A stretch of 64,000 nt of DNA from NCBI RefSeq assembly GCF_018459925.1, contig NZ_CP075371.1:3596001-3660000 (forward strand). Direction: 5' to 3'. Shown one piece after another: positions 28,577 to 36,909 of this stretch. A program made the translations under genes and the position numbers. The notes beneath the pieces were generated by a model that was not told the DNA's origin, did no database searches, and worked only from the letters and a program-made list of their open reading frames with translations. This DNA comes from Nocardioides aquaticus (lineage in GTDB: Bacteria > Actinomycetota > Actinomycetes > Propionibacteriales > Nocardioidaceae). Within the stretch, counting starts at the first letter, position 1. Every line of letters begins with the position of its first letter.

Positions 28577-28591
28577 TGCACCCTGACCAGG
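28545..28591 (+). repeat. 47-bp direct repeat, left copy (attachment-site-like)
   Basis: It begins TTGCGGATGTTGACCGCAGT and matches 58844-58890 in 43 of 47 positions, same orientation. The first 17 bp are tadA-coding (AVNIRK); the rest is not tadA. Confidence 0.7.
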
Positions 28592-28717
28592 GAAGACAGC
28601 GTAAGGCCAGCCCTACCGTCCCGCGCCAGGAACCTCGTCTGCCCGTCGGCGCCCGGGCCCCGTTCCCATCATGTCGCAGTACGCTCCTGCCGGCGCCGGA
28701 CGTGGCCCATAGCGTTG

Positions 28718-28749
28718 CTTATGACCGCCGAGGCTCTTATGACCGCCGA
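28718..28749 (+). repeat. two 14-bp direct repeats upstream of the DUF1622 gene
   Basis: CTTATGACCGCCGA occurs at 28718 and 28736, an 18-bp period, 41 bp before the start at 28790. This could be a regulator site. The rest of the 28,592-28,789 gap shows no gene. Confidence 0.5.
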
Positions 28750-28789
28750 CATCGATCGCGGTGACGGCCACGTCGGAACAGGAGACAGC

Positions 28790-29251
28790 ATGATTCCGCA
28801 GGTCGAGATCCTCCCCGAGGAGACACTGCGCGATGCTGTGGACCTCTTGGTCCGGTTGGTCGAGGCAGCGGGAGCCGCTGTGATATTTCTCGGCGCAGTG
28901 CTGGCCATCGTGCAGTTCGTGCGCGTCCTGCCCAGCCGAGGGCCTGAGCGGTTCACCGAGGTCCGGTTGACCCTCGGTCGGTTCCTTGCGCTTGGACTGG
29001 AGTTCCAGCTGGCTTCCGACGTGCTCCGCACCGCAATCGCACCGAGCTTCGAGGAGCTCGGCAAGCTGGCGGCAGTCGCGGCCATCCGGACCGCGTTGAA
29101 CTTCTTCCTCGCTCGAGAGATCAAGGAGGAGACCGCACAGGTTGATGCCGGAACCCGCCGTTCGGTGGTGGGACAGGACCCAGGTGAGGCTGTCGGCAGT
29201 GCTCCCGAGGGACGTCAGCGGGGACGCGAGAGGGGCGATTCGCTTCCATGA
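28790..29251 (+). CDS. DUF1622 family membrane protein
   Basis: 153 residues, ATG 28790 with GGAGA at correct spacing. LRDAVDLLVRLVEAAGAAVIFLGAVLAIVQFV is helix 1. TEVRLTLGRFLALGLEFQLASDVLRTAI and LGKLAAVAAIRTALNFFLAREIKEE complete the DUF1622 pattern of three helices. The family has no assigned function. It overlaps the next gene (ATGA), and its C-terminal helix resembles that gene's, suggesting duplication. Confidence 0.85.
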   Translation: MIPQVEILPEETLRDAVDLLVRLVEAAGAAVIFLGAVLAIVQFVRVLPSRGPERFTEVRLTLGRFLALGLEFQLASDVLRTAIAPSFEELGKLAAVAAIRTALNFFLAREIKEETAQVDAGTRRSVVGQDPGEAVGSAPEGRQRGRERGDSLP

Positions 29252-29583
29252 GTGGGGTCGACTTTCTAGCGGTGACCGAGGGAGCGGCGCTACTGATCAC
29301 AGTGGCAGCCGTTCTCCTCACCGTCCTGATCTGGCTGGCCACGCGTGCGTGGCGACCGACCGTGCCGGTCCTTCTCGAGCTTCTCCTCGCCGCCGGACTT
29401 CTGCGGCTCAGCGTCAATGACGACTGGCGCGCCATCGCGGGGGCGGCCGCGATCGTCGCCATCCGCACGCTGGTGAAGTACGCCGGCAACAGCGAAACCG
29501 GCTTGGCGTCAGCCGCAATGCTGAATCGCCCCGCTGGCCGAGTCGCGCGTCGGCAGGGACATCCAGTAGAAGGATTCCACTGA
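29248..29583 (+). CDS. small membrane protein, partial resemblance to DUF1622
   Basis: 111 residues. Helices lie at LLITVAAVLLTVLIWLATRAW and VPVLLELLLAAGLLRL. The segment LLRLSVNDDWRAIAGAAAIVAIRTLVKYAG parallels the preceding protein's FQLASDVLR...LAAVAAIRTALNFF. Function unknown. Overlapping start and stop codons on the 5' side, and a small ORF starting 2 bp after its stop, make it the middle gene of a three-gene unit. Confidence 0.65.
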   Translation: MSGVDFLAVTEGAALLITVAAVLLTVLIWLATRAWRPTVPVLLELLLAAGLLRLSVNDDWRAIAGAAAIVAIRTLVKYAGNSETGLASAAMLNRPAGRVARRQGHPVEGFH

Positions 29584-29584
29584 C

Positions 29585-29683
29585 ATGCGGACCGAGCAGC
29601 GTCGCAGACGCTTCGTCTTCGCCTGGGTCTTGGCGCTGGGGCTCGGCGGATGCGTGTGGTGGGGCATACTAGAGCGCCTGTAA
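29585..29683 (+). CDS. 32-residue single-helix microprotein
   Basis: ATG 29585 starts 2 bp after the preceding stop. The short frame encodes MRTEQRRRR, then one hydrophobic helix FVFAWVLALGLGGCVWWGIL, then ERL and TAA. Basic N-terminus and helix predict N-in membrane insertion. No homologue is recognised. It may be the third component of the DUF1622 unit. Confidence 0.5.
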   Translation: MRTEQRRRRFVFAWVLALGLGGCVWWGILERL

Positions 29684-29813
29684 GTGTGCGTGGTGGCAGG
29701 CCTGGGGCTGGCTGGCAGGGTTGGCGGCGGTCCTCCGGATCGGGCGTGACTCGTGAAGCGCCTGACCTCTTCGGCGTGTCTTGCCTGGGATCTGTCCGTA
29801 AGGTCCGGGGGCC

Positions 29814-29910
29814 GGCGTCGACGGCTACATCTTGAAGTCCGTCTCCTCCGACGACCTGGTCGGCGCCCTCGAGCGCATCTTCCACGGCGAGCGCATCTTC
29901 CCGGACGACG
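29814..29910 (+). pseudogene. response-regulator receiver fragment
   Basis: GVDGYILKSVSSDDLVGALERIFHGERIFPDD is the end of a NarL-type receiver domain: the conserved Lys followed by helix 5. No start, phosphoacceptor Asp or HTH domain remains, and the frame runs into unrelated sequence. The surrounding 29,684-30,199 has no intact gene. Confidence 0.6.
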
Positions 29911-30205
29911 AACGGCGAATGGCGACCGACGAGAGTCGGTCAGGCGCCGCGTTGATCGCCGGTAGGGATGGGCTCGCGGAGCGACCCGGTACGGGATGCC
30001 GCACTGGCACGCTGTGAGCCCACCGTCACGTGGAGCGTGCGACTCTCCTCTGAGACGAAACCGGTCTCAGGGTCAGTCGAGGTGGTCCAGCCAGGGGTTG
30101 CCGAGGGTGCGCTCGGTGAACGCTGGGCGGGCTTCCGTCTGCAGGTGATCGAAGTTTCTTGGCCTGTGGCTGACACACGCGCGCTGGAGTGGACAGGTAG
30201 TGAGC

Positions 30206-30781
30206 ATGACGACTTCGGACGGGGCCGCGCAGGCGTCGCGCGAGGAACGCTTCCGGGCGGTCTTCGACGCGACGTACGCCGATTTGTTGCGGTTCGCTCA
30301 GCGACGCGCTGATGCGAGCCACGCCGAGGACATCACGGCCGATGTGTTCCTCGTTGCGTGGCGACGGATAGGCGACATGCCGATCTCCATCACCGATGCC
30401 CGCCCCTGGCTCTTCGGCGTCGCCCGCGCCACCATGCTCAACTTCCAGCGCGGGAACGCCAGGCGCGAGGCGCTCGCCGTGCGACTCTCCGCTGCTCTAC
30501 CCCTCAGCGTGGCTGGTGACGACTCCGTCACGGCGCACCTCGACCTTGCCACGGCATGGGAACGGTTAACGCGAGCTGAGCAGGAAACGATCAGTCTCAC
30601 CGTGTGGGAGGGCCTCTCCTCCGCACAGGCAGCAGTGGTTCTCGAGTGCTCCGCGGTCGCTTACCGCCTACGACTGTCCCGGGCTCGCCGCTCTCTGCGT
30701 CGCCATCTCGACGCAGCCAGCTCCTCTATCGAGCTCACCTCGCCCGCGAGCAACGCACCTCTGAGGGAGAACCGTTCATGA
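30206..30781 (+). CDS. ECF-type RNA polymerase sigma factor
   Basis: 191 residues (a GTG at 30200 adds two). Region 2 is FRAVFDATYADLLRFAQRRADASHAEDITADVFLVAWRRI, with the typical AEDI-ADVFL-AW pattern, then ARPWLFGVARATMLNFQRG. Region 4 is LTRAEQETISLTVWEGLSSAQAAVVLECSAVAYRLRLSRARRSLRRHL. It directs RNA polymerase to a small regulon. The stop overlaps the next gene (ATGA), whose product is a probable membrane anti-sigma partner. Confidence 0.9.
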   Translation: MTTSDGAAQASREERFRAVFDATYADLLRFAQRRADASHAEDITADVFLVAWRRIGDMPISITDARPWLFGVARATMLNFQRGNARREALAVRLSAALPLSVAGDDSVTAHLDLATAWERLTRAEQETISLTVWEGLSSAQAAVVLECSAVAYRLRLSRARRSLRRHLDAASSSIELTSPASNAPLRENRS

Positions 30782-31614
30782 AAAGTCACAAAGACACCCA
30801 GATCACCCGTGCGCTACAAGATCTCGACGCGGCCGATCACTCGCTCGACGAGGCCCAGCGTGCACGCGCCGCCCGCACACGCGAGGAGATCGTGGCCAGT
30901 GGCCCCGTCGAACCCACTCGCACGTCGCCGCCCCACAGGGCCCCGCGCAGGCGGGCGACCCGGCCCCTGCTCGTCGGCGGCGTTCTCGCTGCCGTCGCTG
31001 CCGTCGCTGCCGTCGTGGCAGGCCCGGTCCTCGTACGCGGAGACGAGGCCTTCGCCTCCTGGTCCCCGACCCCGGTCGAGCTCAGGGGCCCAGCACGCGC
31101 CGCGGCAGTCGACGCATGCCTGGCACTCCAGTCTGAAGGGACGGCGGGACTCGGCGTCGAGCCCGCCGCTGAGCCCGTAACACTCGTCGCGGAGGAGCGC
31201 GGAGGCTGGACCTATGTGCTGTTCAGAGTGGCCGGGTTGTCCCAACCCGAGCTGGAAGGTTCCTGCCTGATGCCTGAGGATCTGGTGAGGAACCCCGAAC
31301 CCGGAGAAGGGGGCTTCTTTGGCGGCCTGAGCGGCGCGGACGACACCGCCGGGCCGGCTCGAGGACGTACCGCGGTTCGCGAGGACGAGTACGGCGTCGG
31401 GTCGGTCGGCGATGACATGTTCGCGCGTGTCGAGGGGCAAGCAGGCGCAGATGTCGCCCGCATCGAGGTCATCACCCCGGGTGGCCTCAAGGTTGAAGCC
31501 TCCGTAGACGAGGGACACTGGGCCGCGTGGTGGCCGGTCGACAACGACGAACTGGGTGCCACCGAGATGCTCACCTACGAGGTCACCCTGCGCGACGGCA
31601 CCGTCACCGGCTGA
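30778..31614 (+). CDS. membrane protein coupled to the sigma factor, probable anti-sigma factor
   Basis: 278 residues. The cytoplasmic N-terminus (about 60 residues: ITRALQDLDAADHSLDEAQRARAARTREEI) precedes one transmembrane helix at about 62-86. An exported domain of about 190 residues with a C/C pair (VDACLALQS, EGSCLMPED) follows. Topology and ATGA coupling to the sigma gene fit an anti-sigma factor, but no zinc-binding ASD motif is present, so the role is inferred from context. Confidence 0.6.
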   Translation: MKSHKDTQITRALQDLDAADHSLDEAQRARAARTREEIVASGPVEPTRTSPPHRAPRRRATRPLLVGGVLAAVAAVAAVVAGPVLVRGDEAFASWSPTPVELRGPARAAAVDACLALQSEGTAGLGVEPAAEPVTLVAEERGGWTYVLFRVAGLSQPELEGSCLMPEDLVRNPEPGEGGFFGGLSGADDTAGPARGRTAVREDEYGVGSVGDDMFARVEGQAGADVARIEVITPGGLKVEASVDEGHWAAWWPVDNDELGATEMLTYEVTLRDGTVTG

Positions 31615-31792
31615 GTCCGCATCCTCGGCTGAGCGCACCTCCGCGGCCCAAAGGGACCTGGGGTTTGATGGAGCACCTGTTCGCGTCGAGTCGATCCACC
31701 GCGTTCGCCGGAAACAACCTCATCGGTGTTCCGCAGGCGGAACGGCATGCGGTGCGTGAGTCCCACTCGAGAACACTGCGAGAATCGGCATC

Positions 31793-32386
31793 GTGGGCGA
31801 ACTCGAGGGAAACGAGGTGTTGGTGAACCTCTCCGATGGCCACGCGACTTTGCGGCCCTGGCGTCGGAGCGATGCCCCCTTCATGGCAACAGCGAGTGTC
31901 GACGACGAGATCCGGCGCTACAACGGGGCTCACGATCGACGAGGGCGCCCGGGTCCTGAGTTGTCGGTCGAGGATGCCGAGCGGGCTATCGACCGGTTCA
32001 GCAGGAACTGGTAGCAGTTCCACGCGACGGGCATCCCCATTGGCACCGTGTTCGCCATCGTCGAGGCTCCCTCCGGTGGACTCGTCGGATGCTGTGGCGT
32101 CGATGACTGGACCGGGGAGGACGTGGCGCAGTTTGGCTACTGGATCGCGCTACCTGCCAGAGGACGCGGGTACGCGACCCGGGCGGTGGTGCAGATGACT
32201 CGCTGGCTTTTCGGTCATGGTGCCGCGCGGGTCGTGCTGAGGATCGTCGCGGACAACCACGGCTCGGCCGCGGTGGCGCGTAGGGCGGGGTTCGAGCACG
32301 AGGGAACCATGCGAGACCACGGCGTCTGGGACGGCCGGCGTTGTGACGTCATGGTGTTCGCGGCTCTCGCGACCGAGTGGGCGTGA
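31793..32386 (+). pseudogene. GNAT acetyltransferase gene with an in-frame TAG
   Basis: One reading frame encodes ATLRPWRRSDAPFMATASVDDEIRRYNG, then SVEDAERAIDRFSRNW, a TAG at 32012-32014, then QFHATGIPIGTVFAIVEAPSGGLVGCCGVDDWTGEDVAQFGYWIALPARGRGYATRAVVQMTRW and VVLRIVADNHGSAAVARRAGFEHEG. Both halves align to a RimJ/GNAT protein; RGRGYATRAV is the acetyl-CoA loop. Only the amber codon interrupts it. The C-terminal half (GTG/ATG near 32048) might still be translated, but lacks the first strands. Confidence 0.75.
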
Positions 32387-32547
32387 GTAAGTCAGATGAC
32401 CTCCCGCAGCGACCCAGAACAGGCCCCCCGGAGGGATGACACTGTGCGTCGGTCTTTGCTCGTGACCCTCGGAGCGACTGACCGCGGCCACGGCACGGAG
32501 GTCACCCAGCTGGCGGTCGCTTACGCACTCGACGACGTGGGCCCCTG

Positions 32548-32660
32548 CACCGCGTCCGCCTGAGCGTCCACGACGTCAACCCGCGAGCTCGCCGGGCGTA
32601 CGAGAAGTGTGGCTTCCGGCAGGACTCGTACTTGGCGGTCCACGCAAGAAAGCTCGCCCG
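32548..32660 (+). pseudogene. C-terminal fragment of a second GNAT protein
   Basis: HRVRLSVHDVNPRARRAYEKCGFRQDSYLAVHARK is the last strand and helix of a GNAT fold (V..N.RA...YEK.GF). No N-terminal part is nearby. The segment between 32,387 and 32,547 has no recognisable gene. Confidence 0.6.
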
Positions 32661-32824
32661 TGGTCGGGCGGTCGCATCCGACGATGAACCGCAACGTGAC
32701 GGATCTTCCGGCCCGTTCTGGGCCCCAGGAGTCCGGTCAACATGCCCGAATGTGCCGTGGAAGTGATGTCGTCGAGAGCAGCGACTTTGCCGTAGCGCGT
32801 TGATAGGTGACGAGCCTTGATCAT
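32650..32824 (-). pseudogene. N-terminal fragment of an ABC transporter ATPase
   Basis: MIKARHLSTRYGKVAALDDITSTAHSGMLTGLLGP is the start of a drug-type ABC ATPase. The Walker A region is then frameshifted; reading the next frame gives RAGRSVTLRFIVGCDRPTTGEL, matching the usual GAGKSTTMR..GLDRPTTG. The gene ends there. Divergence even in the lysine of Walker A shows it is dead. Confidence 0.65.
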
Positions 32825-33075
32825 CTCGGGGCACCGCCCGCATTGGAGTCCTGTGCTGGGTCGTGAATCTGCTCCGGTTCCCAGCGGAGGAGGTCGCCTG
32901 GCTGGCAGTCGAGGGTTTCGCACAATGCGGCCAACGTGGCGAACCGCACCGCTTTGGCTCGGCCGTTCTTGAGGACCGCGATGTTGGCTGGGGTGATGCC
33001 CACCTGGTCCGCGAGAGCGCCGACCGCCATCTTGCGCCGGGCGAGCATCACGTCGATGTCGACGATGATCGGCAT
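32821..33075 (-). CDS. XRE-family HTH regulator (YozG/HTH_26 type)
   Basis: 84 residues. MPIIVDIDVMLARRKMAVGALADQVGITPANIAVLKNGRAKAVRFATLAALCETLDCQPGDLLRWEPE is a complete Cro/XRE helix-turn-helix of the short type, with recognition helix TPANIAVLKNG. It starts immediately after the DUF2975 stop. This pair is a widespread two-gene unit in which the small regulator probably controls the membrane protein. Confidence 0.88.
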   Translation of the reverse strand: MPIIVDIDVMLARRKMAVGALADQVGITPANIAVLKNGRAKAVRFATLAALCETLDCQPGDLLRWEPEQIHDPAQDSNAGGAPR

Positions 33076-33582
33076 TCAGATCACCTCATCGAGCTCGGAC
33101 TGCAGTTGCTTGGCCTCAGAGTCCAATGCGACCGCCTGAGCCAACAGGGTCCTCATCACGTAGACGAGCAGTGCCACCCCGGCGATCACTAGGGCAAATC
33201 CGCTGATCAGACCGACCAGACCGGGGGCGACCTCATCGCCAGGCGTGGCGTGATTGGCGAAGCGAGCCACCACGGCGACGGCGAGGATGAGCACCGCGGC
33301 AGCACTAACTGACCCGATGACCAGGTCGACGTAACGGAACGCCGCGTGGGAAAAGACCGTGCCCCGCTTGACCATGGTCAACAACCGCCAGATACACACC
33401 GCGATGACCTGCAAGGTCACCACGCTGAGCACGCCGATGCTCACCAACGAGATCCCGATCCTGGTGGGGTCCGTATCGGTGTCCAACCACAGCAAGGACA
33501 CCATTCCTACCTGCACCACCACGGACCCTGCTAGCGCGATGGCCATCACCACACGCAGCGCTGCGATAACTCGACCGCTCAT
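33076..33582 (-). CDS. DUF2975 family membrane protein
   Basis: 168 residues with four hydrophobic segments: VVMAIALAGSVVVQVGMVSLLWL, ISLVSIGVLSVVTLQVIAVCIW, YVDLVIGSVSAAAVLILAVAVVARF and LVGLISGFALVIAGVALLVYVMRTLL. A charged tail, LDSEAKQLQSELDEVI, closes it. The layout matches DUF2975 (unknown function), normally linked to an XRE regulator as here, with no gap between the two genes. Confidence 0.82.
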   Translation of the reverse strand: MSGRVIAALRVVMAIALAGSVVVQVGMVSLLWLDTDTDPTRIGISLVSIGVLSVVTLQVIAVCIWRLLTMVKRGTVFSHAAFRYVDLVIGSVSAAAVLILAVAVVARFANHATPGDEVAPGLVGLISGFALVIAGVALLVYVMRTLLAQAVALDSEAKQLQSELDEVI

Positions 33583-33614
33583 TTCTCGACCCTTTCATGT
33601 CGTCGTGCGACACT

Positions 33615-34355
33615 AATCTATCGAAACTCGATCGAGCAGACAAGCGCTGGTGGCGTCAAGGCCACCAGGGTGGCGAGGAGATCGTCGTGGACCGGCGGAC
33701 CGGGCTGGCGGTTCAGGCCGCGCTTCTTGGAGTGCACAGACCACAGTCGTTGGACCGAGCACAGCCGCCAGGTGCGGTTGTCGGAGATCTGGTGGCCGGC
33801 ATCGCGGAGGTCATCGGCGATCAGCCGGTAGCCGAACTCAGTGTCGTCTGTGTGCAGGTCGACCGCGGCGTTGGTGAGGTAGGCGTCGGTCAGGTCGCGG
33901 GCGCTGACGGGGTCCGCGCGCCACTTGTAGAAGGCCTGGGTGGAGAAGCCGAGCACCCTGCAGGTCACCGTGACCGGCACCCGGATGGGGGCGTGGGTCG
34001 CGGCCAGTTCGAGGACCAGCGGGTACATCATTTTGGGTTGACGTCACGCGAGAGGTAGGCGACCGCGCGTCGCATCACCTCGGCCTCCTGCTCGAGCAGA
34101 CGGATCCGCTTCTTGGCCTCACGCAGCTCGGCTGAGTCTGCCGCTGTCGGGCCCGGGCGGGCGCCGTCCTCGACGTCGGCTTTTCTTCATCCAGTTGTGC
34201 AAGCAACCTTCGGAGATCCCGAAGTCCCTCGCGATCTGAGTCAACGGAGCGCCGCCCTTGCGGGCGACTGCCACGACGTCGTCGCGGAACTCCTTGGGAT
34301 AGGGCTTCGGCATGATGACGATCCTTCCAGCGAGGAGCGATCCTCACAGGCAAGA
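33615..34355 (-). mobile_element. IS3-family remnant (orfA frameshifted, orfB truncated)
   Basis: OrfA (ATG 34313) reads PKPYPKEFRDDVVAVARKGGAPLTQIARDFGISEGCLHNWMKK and loses frame near 34,185 through one extra base. OrfB (34031 down to about 33650) keeps only THAPIRVPVTVTCRVLGFSTQAFYKWRADPVS...GYRLIADDLRDAG and ends before the DDE domain. Its right side is cut by the next IS at 34356. It is a diverged relative of the element at 56776-58067. Confidence 0.8.
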
Positions 34356-34583
34356 TGACGTGCCCCCCGGGTTGGTTACCCCTGGGTGTGTGAATCCTCA
34401 GGCGGTTACGGTGTTGAACTCGGAGCGTAGTTCGTACTCGATCGGGGTGCGGTAGTCGATGCTGGAGTGGCGTCGCTGGCGGTTGTAGAAGATCTCGATG
34501 TAATCGAAGATCGCGTTGGCCAGCTCCACGCGGGTCTTCCACTTCCTGCGGTTGAGCAGCTCGATCTGCATCGAGGATCAGAA

Positions 34584-35872
34584 CGACTGTGAGACTCCCA
34601 GCATGCTGCGCGGCAAGGTGGTGCCGGCTGACGTGACCCACAGAATGACCGACCCCACCGGTGTCCTCATTGAGAGATATGTCCGTCAGCCGCACCGCCG
34701 ACCTCGATGGCTTGATTAGGAGCTTGTCCCTTCGGGTGACCCATCACAGTCCTGCCTCACCTCTCGGCGGAGTCCTATCCGCCGAACCAAGAGGAGCAAG
34801 GCATGGCACTCGCAGACCTCGTCGATCACATCATCGGCGTCGACCCCGATCGCGACCGGATCACCGCCGCAGTCGTATGCGCCAAGACCCAGGGCGAACT
34901 CGCGTCACGAATCTTCCCAACGACTGCCCGCGGCTACGGCCAAGCGTTGCGCTGGGCGGAGGCCTCCACGACCCCGGGCCGCCGGGCCTGGTCCATCGAG
35001 TCGACCGGAAGCTACGGCGCCGGCCTGGCCGCGGCTCTGGCGGTCAAGGGTGAGTTCGTCATCGAGTTCGACCACCCCAGCACCCGGCCGTCGAAGGATG
35101 GTGCGAAGTCAGACTCCCTCGACGCCGTGCGTGCAGCACGCGAGATCCTGGGCCGCAAGACATGGGCGACTCCGCGTTCGCGCGGCACCCGGGAAGGACT
35201 GCGGACGCTCATTACCGCACGTGACAGCGCGAAACTCGCTCGCGTCGCCGCGATCAACGTCCTGAAGGCTCTGGTCGTCACAGCGCCCGTCGACCTGCGC
35301 GAGGAACTACGTGGCCGCCCGCTCATGGAGCTGGTCGGGCGTTGCCAACGGCTACGTCCTGACACCGCGACCGACCCCGAGCACGCAGCCACAAAGCTGT
35401 CGCTGCGCAGCACCGCAACCCGAGTCCGACAGCTCACCGACGAGTGCCGCGAACTCGAGCTGGCGATGACCCCGCTCGTCCGCTCGATGGCACCCGATCT
35501 CCTAGACGAGCCTGGCATCGGCGTGCTCATGGCCGCACAGATCTTGGTGTCGTGGTCCCATCCCGGCCGCTGCCGCGATGAGGCTGCCTTCGCCAGGCTC
35601 GGCGGTGTCGCTCCGCTCGAGGCAACCTCGGGTCAGACACAGACCCGGCACCGACTCTCACGCGGCGGTGATCGCCAGCTCAACCGGGCCCTGCACACCG
35701 CCATCCTGGCTCGTGCCAAGCACCACCAACCCACCAAGGACTACATCGGCCGCCGAATCACCGAAGGCAAGACCAAGCGCGAAGCGATGCGCTGCCTGAA
35801 GAGGTACTACGCCCGACACCTGTTCCGACTCCTCGAAGCAGCACCGATGACCACTTGACGCTGATAGGAGCA
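34584..35872 (+). mobile_element. IS110-family insertion sequence
   Basis: The borders were set by comparing the split transposase with the intact copy at 37195-38459: homology stops after CAGAA at 34583 and resumes at TCTCCATC from 35873. There are no terminal inverted repeats, as usual for IS110. Length is about 1,289 bp, with a 219-bp leader before the transposase. Confidence 0.82.
34803..35858 (+). CDS. IS110-family transposase
   Basis: 351 residues, ATG 34803 with AGAGGAGCAAGGC upstream. The N-terminal DEDD domain has IIGVDPDRDRITAAVVC and SIESTGSYGAGLAAAL, and KSDSLDAVRAAREIL gives further acidic residues. The C-terminal Transposase_20 domain has LLDEPGIGVLMAAQILVSWSHPGRCRDEAAFARLGGVAPLEATSGQTQTRHRLSRGGDRQLNRALHTAIL. 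It is intact, so the element may be active. Confidence 0.95.
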   Translation: MALADLVDHIIGVDPDRDRITAAVVCAKTQGELASRIFPTTARGYGQALRWAEASTTPGRRAWSIESTGSYGAGLAAALAVKGEFVIEFDHPSTRPSKDGAKSDSLDAVRAAREILGRKTWATPRSRGTREGLRTLITARDSAKLARVAAINVLKALVVTAPVDLREELRGRPLMELVGRCQRLRPDTATDPEHAATKLSLRSTATRVRQLTDECRELELAMTPLVRSMAPDLLDEPGIGVLMAAQILVSWSHPGRCRDEAAFARLGGVAPLEATSGQTQTRHRLSRGGDRQLNRALHTAILARAKHHQPTKDYIGRRITEGKTKREAMRCLKRYYARHLFRLLEAAPMTT

Positions 35873-36541
35873 TCTCCATCATCGCGTTGTCGAGGCCGTC
35901 GCCGACGCTGCCGAAGGACGGCATGAGCCCTGCGGAGCGGATCTTTTCGCCGAAGGCCCATGAGGTGAATTGGACTCCGTGGTCGGCGTGCACGATGCCG
36001 CCCGGGGCAAGGCGACGGTTGCGGATCGCCATGTCGAGGGCGTTGATCACTAGGGCGCTGTCCTGGCGGGAGTCGATCGACCAGCCCACGATCCGGCGGC
36101 TGTAGGCGTCCAGGACCGCAGCGCAGAAGACCTTGCCTTCACGGGTGGGATGTTCGGTGATGTCGGTGACCCTCCTCTCGTTGGGTGCGAGGCGGTGGAA
36201 CTTGCGATGGACGAGGTCTGCGCTGGTGACGACGCCCTTGAGGCGCTTGATGCGCGCCGGGCCGGGCAGGCCGTAGATCCCCGCCTGCGTCATCAGCACC
36301 GAGATCAACCGGGAGCTGACTTGGACGTCCATCGCCATCGTGAGTTCGGCATGGACACGGCGGTAGCCGTAGGTGCCCCGTGAGGCGAGGTGCACCTCAC
36401 CGATCAGGCCGGTCAGCCACTCTCGGCGCAGCTGGGTGGGCGAGGTCGGGCGGTCCTTGTAGCGGTAGTAGCCGGGGCTGGAGACCCCCAGCACTCGGCA
36501 GCACTGCTTGACCGGCAGGCCGGCGTCGACGAGGCGGTCGA

Positions 36542-36839
36542 TCACCGGGTGAATCCTTTTGGGTGCGGCTTCTCCTCCGCGAGGAACTTCGAGGCTTGGC
36601 GGATGATGGCCAACTCAGTCTCGAGCTCGCGGATCCTCTTCCGAGCCGCACGGAGGGTCGGCTGACTCACTGGTGGCGACACCGTCGAGCTCGCCGCGGT
36701 CGATGCGGTCCTGGCGGACCCAGTTGTGCAGGCACCCGGCGCTGATGCCGAGCTCGTAGGCGACTTGCTTGGCCTGTTTGCCCGCACGCACGAGCGCGAC
36801 GGCGCGGTGGCGAAACTCAGGTGGATAGGGACGGGGCAC
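36542..36839 (-). pseudogene. IS3 OrfA of element A, frameshifted
   Basis: GTG 36839 starts PRPYPPEFRHRAVALVRAGKQAKQVAYELGISAGCLHNWVRQDRIDRGELDGVATSESA. One extra C near 36,655 shifts the frame; the other frame continues LRAARKRIRELETELAIIRQASKFLAEEKPHPKG. The loss is within orfA, so it is not the programmed orfA/orfB shift. Confidence 0.8.
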
Positions 36840-36909
36840 AGTGTCCAGCCTTCCAAGGAGGGCCTTCGACTCATCACTCAGTCGGGTAACCAACCCGGGG
36901 GGCACGTCA

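Larger units (their letters stand above)
34398..36545 (-). pseudogene. IS3 transposase OrfB of element A, split by IS110
   Basis: The N-terminal and catalytic part (36545 to about 35873) reads HTH_21 then rve: TYGYRRVHAELTMAM, RRVTDITEHPTREGKVFCAAVLDAYSRRIVGWSID (first D) and GGIVHADHGVQFTSWAF (second D). It stops at GDGLDNAMME. The remainder, SMQIELLNRRKWKTRVELANAIFDYIEIFYNRQRRHSSIDYRTPIEYELRS (34398 to about 34583), lies on the far side of the insertion. Confidence 0.85.
34356..36909 (-). mobile_element. IS3-family element A, interrupted by IS110
   Basis: Perfect 26-bp inverted ends begin TGACGTGCCCCCCGGGTTGG at both borders. Without the IS110 insert (34584-35872) the element is about 1,265 bp, the same as the related copies at 37195 and 60779. 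No target duplication is seen. Confidence 0.85.

Noticed and set aside
29518..29530. TGAATCGCCCCG inside the 29248 gene, resembling the end of IS element F
   Set aside because: Only 12 bases match, within an intact reading frame; chance similarity in GC-rich DNA is likely.
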